Shown here piece after piece: positions 57,800-64,000 of a stretch of DNA of 64,000 nt; position 1 is the stretch's first letter, and every line of letters starts with the position of its first letter. The translations under genes were made by a program, and so were the position numbers. The DNA lies in NCBI GenBank assembly GCA_030248065.1, contig JASAMV010001465.1, positions 1 to 64,000 of the forward strand. Direction: 5' to 3'. The notes under the pieces were generated by a model. It saw only the letters and a list, made by a program, of their open reading frames with translations, did not search any database and was not told the DNA's origin. The DNA is from Rhynchonema sp. JSB1_4. Lineage: Eukaryota > Nematoda > Chromadorea > Monhysterida > Xyalidae.

Positions 57800-57914
57800 C
57801 AGAGGTCGCAATCGGGCCGGGCCGGGCCGCGATTTTGGGCTTTTGGCTCGGGCCGGGCCGGAGATTTGGGGGCTCGGGCCGGGCCGGCCAAACCCGGCCC
57901 GATTGCGACCTCTG
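57800..57914. mobile_element. 115-bp hAT-like MITE with perfect 8-bp target duplication
   Basis: Ends CAGAGGTCGCAATCGGGCCG and its exact complement, with TACGTGTG on both sides (57792-57799 and 57915-57922). The interior is GC-rich CCGGCCCGGCCC with CCCAAATCTCCGG on the opposite strand. Other family members are partial copies at 2216, 15.1-15.4, 18.5-18.97, 30.9 and 32.85 kb. The intact ends and duplication mark a recent insertion in the downstream flank of the small gene. Confidence 0.88.
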
Positions 57915-58255
57915 TACGTGTGATTCATCCCTGCCCCATCGAAACGTATTTTATGACCATGAGAATTGTGTTTATATCATTCTTTTTGGCTTTCGACGAA
58001 ACGCGTTGCTCATCATTTTTCTGTTTCTGTGACCAGTGCCCAATTGTCTTGCAAAACTAAGTGATGAATTAAATAAAATTTGATTGAGGAAAAGTATGTC
58101 GAAGTTCGTTCTTGTTGAGGCAGCGTGCTATTTTTACTAACCAACGAATCGGACTGGGCGTCAATGATATTTTCTTGATAACGCACGATCAAAATTGTCA
58201 AATATCACGTTTCATAAAAAAGCGAATCCGGCAGTGAAACGCATCTCTATGATGT

Positions 58256-59365
58256 TTATGTTTCATCTTTCAATTCAGCCACACAATGACTGTCCTTCAT
58301 GTAGTCCAACATGTTCGGTGGCAGAGGAAGGCGACCGATAAGCAGATCCGGATTTGAATTGCTACACGCTGATTGGCCGTTGCGTAGACATCGCAGAATT
58401 GCGTATCGACATTGATGTTTCAATGAAGGCATAGTGGATAGACGCGAGATCGGCTGGAGTAGACGGATGGGGGCCGCCTGGACATACCGACATGGTCAAC
58501 TGTGATGTGATTTGGACAACAAAAGTAAATGTACGTCCAAAAACTGTACCTGATCAGGGGCGTGTTTAGGATGCATCATGAACATCATTTCACCGTTGCT
58601 CGACTTCTGCATGGAACGTTCGATGAATTGCGATACACTTTCGGCTCGCAGCGCTGATGACGGACCGCCAAACGAGAAACTGCCTGCACATAGTTGAATT
58701 TGTGACTTTTTCTCGAAGAGAATGACGTCAAAAATCAAATAAGCAACTTGAAGCTGACACATCACAATAAGCAGTTGCAGCAAGAACGAACGCACCCTGG
58801 TGATGTGGTATCCGGACATGCGCCACAGATGTTTCAGATTTATAGCTGATTGTGAATATGTAGCGATCGGACGTGGAATCACGAAGCAGGAATGAACCAG
58901 TGGGAGTGTTGGCCAGAACACGCTCCGATTGCTGCCAACTGATCGGGCCCCAGTACCAGACGCACTGTAATTGTAAAGATTGGCCGCTCGATAGCACCAA
59001 CGGTCGGGCAGAGAAGACTGCATTTGAATTGGTATCGATTCGTTTTGCGCATTGGGATTGAGAAGCAGACAACCATTGGCCAGCTGGTTGTGGTCTCAGG
59101 CGTGCGACTGTTGCATGGGAACACGTGATGTCAAGTCACAATCACAGCAGTGTGCACACCGGCCTAAACTTATTTTGTTAACTAAATCGAAGCAAGACAA
59201 ATTCTAAGAACTCACATCTCTCAACTCCTCCATACTTTTCGCAAAACTGGTGTGCACCTTGCTGGTGACCGGTTTGGTCTGTGACGTCGACGGCTTGGTG
59301 CCATCATTTTGATCTTCGCTGATTTTGTTTGTACACGCGTGCTCCATCGATTTGATTTGCACCAT
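58256..59365 (-). CDS. SOCS: Suppressor of cytokine signalling (SH2 plus SOCS box), SOCS6/7-like
   Basis: SOCS proteins bind phosphotyrosine targets through SH2 and recruit Elongin B/C-Cullin5 through the SOCS box. Minus-strand exons: 59365-59216, an SH2 exon ending at 58796 (start between about 59095 and 58964), 58683-58550 and 58477-58256. SH2 landmarks are YWGPISWQQSERVL and GSFLLRDSTSDRYIFTISYK, with the Arg that binds phosphate; then FSFGGPSSALRAESVSQFIE. The SOCS box reads SLKHQCRYAIL (BC box) and DLLIGRLPLPPNMLDYMK (Cullin box, LPLP). The YWGP(I/L)S and SLQHMCR-type sequences point to the SOCS6/SOCS7 group. The N-terminal part is only about 50-95 residues, Lys/Ser/Thr-rich, much shorter than in vertebrates. 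A TTTGCAG lies 27 bases before the ATG and could be a trans-splice site. The first junction is unresolved. Confidence 0.9.
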
Positions 59366-59797
59366 TACGTGTTGTGCGTTTGATTGGTCCTGCAAACAGG
59401 AACGACACAAAACTGCTGAAATCGACTGATACGTGTGCAAGCAGGATGACACATGTACCCACAGCCCTTCGATCAGACTGGCGGAGGAAAACTGAAACCT
59501 CCAAGATTTTCCAAATTTCCAATATGTGCTTGCACAATAATATTTTATCACAATATAAAGTGATGGAGAACATAACGAGATGGCTAAAATAGCGCTAAAG
59601 ACGAATAATATAAAGTGGCGAACATAAAAAGTGATGTGTAAATACAATAAAAATACCCGGGATCAAAGAGACACGCACAAAATGAGCCTGTTAGATGGCT
59701 GGCTAGAGAAACGTAGAAACGAACCAGTAGCGAAACATGAGCATGCACGCGTATGATAACGACAAAACATGAGAAATGATGACATCAACGTATGAGA
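59366..59797. other. Short spacer between MED23 stop and SOCS
   Basis: Both genes are on the minus strand, with about 430 bases from the MED23 stop to the SOCS ATG. No other gene seen. The close same-strand spacing would be compatible with co-transcription and trans-splicing, but that is inference. Confidence 0.4.
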
Positions 59798-62700
59798 TCA
59801 CTGATCCTGATCGACCACGGTCGAGCCGAGCAAGTAACGCAATTTGCGACGCAACGACCCACGTAGTTGGGCAACGATGCTGCAACATGCACAGGTCATT
59901 TTGGAACGAAAATGCCACACCTTGGCAATTATCGATAATCAGGTGTTGTGCAACCACATCTATCAATGAGCCCAACAGTGTGCACTATCTGTCTGCATCC
60001 ACAACACCGCAGCGGAACAGAGCACATGGATCGCAGTAATTGCACATAACAAACGTTCTGCAACGGCAACTGAACAAACAGAACATTGTCAATAACTCAC
60101 GGCGACGTCTCGGCCTCGACCGTATACCCAACGAAAGCGTACTTTAAATGATACAGCAAGTCACAGTAGGTGTCCTCGTAGTACAACTGTTTGTCTGGCC
60201 CGGTTGCCAGATCGACGTTACGTAGCATTTCGTATAACATCACCGTCAACTGCAAGAATCGGGTCAAGTTCATGTACTGTACATAAAAGCAACAAAACGT
60301 TAGCGTTTACGCTGAGACTAGACCCTCTATTATTACAGTCCATGCTTCAGCCTCTCATATGTGCAGCCGGATTATACAGCTGGTAACTAAAGCTCAAATT
60401 TATATTGCCTCGGAATCCGGCAGCGGATATGATATGCGACTGTTTGCTTCAATTGACGCGCACTTACATCCATCACATAGGTCGAGTGCCGTTCATGGTT
60501 GAGTCGGTGCAGAAACGGTGTCACCAATCGGATCACATACAACAATTGCGTCTCGTTCTTCACATCCGGCAACAGGTGCGTTCGACAGAAACTGCAAACA
60601 TTTTGCGCTCACAGTTGACCACGATGCGCGTCACAACTGAGCAATCATGCTTGTATGTCACCACAAGACAGCGAAACTCTATCCATTCACATGCTGCATT
60701 AAAACAACAGCCGCCGTCAAACTTGTCCGTGACGCAGCCATTGAGGCGTGCGTGTCATTAATTTCCAATATCTTGTTCATTCAAACAACAATACTCTGCG
60801 ATCAAGCAAGAAATAGTAATGGACCAACGTTATCCAGCGCGACAGGAGTGCGAGTGTTGCATGTAGCAATATGGCATGTGCCAATGCCAATAGCCGATGG
60901 GCACGCGAGTCGGCGCCCACGTTGCACAACTGGTCGAATGGCCTGCAAATGCAGAAAACATATCGAACAATGTCAGATCTGATGAACAAACTGGCCAACA
61001 GCAACTTTACCGAATCATATCGGCAGTGGATGCGGCCGTCGCTTCGTCCTTCAAGTCAACCGTAATCACCTGATGTATTTTCGACCAAAACTGTGTCCAG
61101 TAGGCCGACTGAAATGCAGCGCTGTCATTACAACTGCCGTGCAATTACTAACCTAACGTGGTGCGTAGAATGAAACTAATTTGTGGTTGATCAAAACACT
61201 ACAATAACGATCTCACCGGCAATCCCGTGATCAACAAGGCCACTGAATTCACAGTCGAGATCAGTCCATTGCTGCTCACACTCCATATTCTGCAAGAATA
61301 TTGTAAGAATGAAATAATCCGACTGATCACATCAATACAATGTCAACCGAACATCACGTGAATATGAACTCACGATTCGAGCACGACCGTCGTGACGAGT
61401 GATTCGATGACTGTGTCTGGTTGTACATTGATCATCATCAACTCAACCAGTGCAACATGCAACGCGCGTGACGCCGCGTTCGGAAACTCTTTGCATCTGT
61501 GTGTGGGACAGTGGAATAAAAGTAAAAATGTATTCAGAAATCTGTGTGCCACTTTCAACTGTGGGTTTCTTCGACTGTGTGGGTGGCAGTTTTGTTCAGT
61601 TTGTTCAAACATGAAAGTGATTGAATTATTTGGACCAACTGTAGTCACCAGATCTGCATCGGACAATTTCAGTGGAATGTCAGAGGATATTCAATTTTGT
61701 TTTTCTTCGAAATTTTAATGCGTGGGTGTAGGTTTTTCAATAACGGTGGGAGTGGAAGTGTGAGTTTTCTGTCAAAGTTGTGCGGGAGTGTGGGACACGC
61801 AGCTTTCGATGCCCACTTGTCAGCCAACCTCCAATCACAGTCATACTGTTGAGCCAACAACAACTGATGTGTGCTCGCAGCAGTGATCCTCTCGACCAAC
61901 GTGCTATAGTAGTGGTCGGTCGGGATCCAGTCAGGTGCATGTTGATGGTGACCGCCTTGGTTCGGATCAAGCTCGCTCGACATCAGGCTCGTCAGGTTGC
62001 ACTGCGCTGAACACCGAACAAACAGCACTGGTATTTTCAAGAATAAATTCCAGAAATCAACAAACTGCCAAAGACACACCGAAAATGCGCATCACCAGCT
62101 CGTGTCTCAAAAGTGGCTTATTGGCCAGGACCGACTGGTAATAGAATAATGTGGTGTACAGGAACGTTATGGGTTGCTCTGGAAATGAATTACAAAACTT
62201 AGGAAACTGCATAAAATAGGAACAATCGGAACCGAAAGCACTCACGATGGAATTTGTAAACTGGCGACAACAGTTCCAACAACGGCCTAAAGTGTGTGTC
62301 CAATGCCATCTCGGCCTCTATACTGCGACTGAACAGTAGATCGACGACCTGTGAGGCATCGAATGGTTGGTCAACGATGGCATGATAGCGAGCTGGATTA
62401 ACGCAATTCAAAAGACGCAACGGCTCTGTCTCTGGGCAGCACGAGCATTCGACAAAATTGTGTTCCATAAATGACGCCCACACGAGCAGGCTACTCACGG
62501 GTATCATTCGTTCGCCGAGATGCAGAAAGCTGACGAGCATCGGTGTTGGTTCCCAGGCCGGACCGAAGTTGCCGCTGAACGAGAACATGCGCATCGGCGA
62601 CGGTTCGGGGTGTTCCTGTTGTCGGTTTACAGTTGTCGCACAACAAGGGTGTGAATTGGCGAAAGTAGCTAACCTGGTAGTACATGCGCAGTTTCTGCGG

Positions 62701-64000
62701 CCAGTTGGCATCAATCGGCAGCAAATGAACCTGTCGTGTGAGCTGGTGATATGTGTCAATGCGGTAAGCATAAATCCACAGACGGATAAACAATCAAACC
62801 AACGATTTTGTTCAATCGAACAGAGAATTCGGGTTGTTTGGGTGAGGCGAGCAACAAATGAATGAAATGCAACGCGCTGCGCAGCTCGTGGTCCGTTGTG
62901 GGGTGCATCACCTGGAAGGAAGAAAATGGTCCGAATTATATTGTAGGGCAATGACATGCACATGTCCATTGTACAATGAAGATGAAGACGCACTAGAATA
63001 TCCAATCATGAAACAAACCATGGATAAGATAAACCGTTCAATTGGGAAAAATCCATATTTCCATATCATTGGTTGAAGGGCTTCGGCGTACTGTAATTAA
63101 ATTAAATGCTGATGTGGCACAGACACACACACACTTCCAACATTATAGTAGAAATCTAATATTTAATTTCCAACTTGAAGCTGTCTACCGCAGCAGCCTT
63201 CCACAAAATAATTTTGTGCAAAGCACGCAGCACCTGTTCAGGCTGTGCCGACTGGTCATTCAGTTTTGTCAGCAGATAGTCGACCAGGCGCTCGAGATTC
63301 ACCAGCAATCTTGGCATTGGGATTTTGTCGACAATCCTGTCAAATTTCAAACATTGTATTGTGATTCAATCAGTGTGATTCACGAATCGGTGTCAGGAAA
63401 AGCGAGGAGAAAGGAGAAAGCAAAGCGCAGAACTTACCTAGACATCATAATGTTTAATCCCTCTCGTTGTAATAATCGCAGCCAGATAACACTGAAAGTC
63501 ATAATTAGCCTGTTACGGTCATCTTATCTTTTCAACAAATACCCACTTCAAGCTAAACTAACCAAAGTACCAGCTCTGCATCGTCGCGTCCGAAATACTC
63601 CATCAGTCGATCATTGTTCTGTTCTTTTTCGGAGCCTGCATTACAAACGTCCCTCAGGAATTTTGGAAGTCAGAAAAACGAATAAAATCTTCCAAAAACG
63701 AAGACTCACAAATATATTCGCCAAAGTCCTTCTGCAACTTTTCCTTTATGCTCAACTGTTCGCCGGCCAGCTGTTCGAGTCGTTGTTTGCGTTGGTCATG
63801 CGTCAAATGCATGTTCGCTGGCATCAATGCTGCTGTGCATTCCGGCAACACGCCACTGTGCTGACTCAAGTACGCGCACAATTCGCTCGGTGGCTCGACA
63901 CCTACAATCATGAACGGACCAACGGCAACAGCATTGCACTACGGCGTGCAACACGACACGATATGATTGCACGTGCACAAACAATTAAGAAACATAGACG
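59798..64000 (-). CDS. MED23: Mediator complex subunit 23 (SUR-2), C-terminal part
   Basis: MED23 is a tail-module Mediator subunit that relays signals from Ras/MAPK-controlled transcription factors to RNA polymerase II. The gene enters from beyond the right edge, so the N terminus is missing. Recognised exons from high to low include DFGEYI (about 63710), RIVDKIPMPRLLVNLERL (about 63310), SALHFIHLLLASPKQPEF (about 62850), LLRHELVMRIFGVSLAV (about 62090), HAPDWIPTDHYYSTLVERI (about 61920), EFPNAASRALHVALVELM (about 61470), SAYWTQFWSKIHQ (about 61100), RLLALAHAILLHATLALL (about 60880), 60592-60468 (LLPDVKNETQLLYVIRLV), 60276-60101 (CDLLYHLKYAFVGYTVEAE) and 59879-59798 (IVAQLRGSLRRKLRYLLG), ending in TGA. 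The order and phrases match the C-terminal half of animal MED23 throughout. It stops soon after the last helix, without the Pro/Gln-rich tail of vertebrate MED23. More than ten short introns are present; not every boundary was fixed. Confidence 0.92.

Overview
This window looks like nuclear DNA of a small-genomed invertebrate, most likely a nematode. The protein-coding genes are broken by many short introns (about 45-120 bp) that mostly end in TTTCAG- or TTGCAG-like acceptors. The gene content is purely metazoan: p66/GATAD2, hnRNP A, ECH1, TXNL1, RWDD1, PAR-6, CASD1, SOCS, MED23 (SUR-2 in worms) and a FMRFamide-type peptide receptor. I cannot name the species. No bacterial, viral or organellar backbone is visible, and no rRNA or convincing tRNA gene was found.

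Layout, left to right: a BED zinc-finger fragment (0.36-0.63 kb); a p66/GATAD2 gene of the NuRD complex (+, 1.0-4.8 kb); an hnRNP A-type RNA-binding protein (+, 5.55-8.04 kb); an unrecognised helical gene (-, 9.2-10.2 kb); two tandem ECH1 dienoyl-CoA isomerase genes (-, 10.4-14.1 kb); an island of nested repeats (14.2-16.3 kb); a small bacterial-type asparaginase (+, 17.1-17.7 kb); more repeats including a perfect-looking hairpin (17.7-20.4 kb); TXNL1 (+, 20.4-22.5 kb); a peptide GPCR (-, 22.9-25.4 kb); a gene-poor 5 kb stretch; RWDD1 (+, 30.8-36.8 kb) whose first intron holds about 4 kb of nested repeats; PAR-6 (+, 37.2-39.2 kb); a CASD1-like membrane protein (+, 40.5-45.75 kb); a repeat block with a large palindrome, a 156-bp tandem array and a GAAA microsatellite (47.4-49.7 kb); an LRR receptor-like protein (+, 50.2-54.1 kb); a 21-bp minisatellite (55.8-56.0 kb); a small unknown gene (+, 57.3-57.7 kb); SOCS (-, 58.3-59.4 kb); and the 3' part of MED23 (-, 59.8-64.0 kb, running off the window).

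The genes do not form one pathway. They cover chromatin and transcription (p66, MED23), RNA processing (hnRNP), fatty-acid oxidation (ECH1 pair), polarity (PAR-6), signalling (GPCR, SOCS, LRR receptor), proteostasis/translation (TXNL1, RWDD1) and Golgi glycan modification (CASD1).

The most striking observation is that the CASD1 homologue has lost all three catalytic-triad residues of its luminal SGNH domain while the rest of the protein is conserved. The second theme is a rich set of small non-autonomous DNA transposons with clear terminal inverted repeats and 8-bp target duplications (hAT-like), plus hairpin elements sharing TATAGTCC ends, which sit in introns and flanks of otherwise conserved genes.
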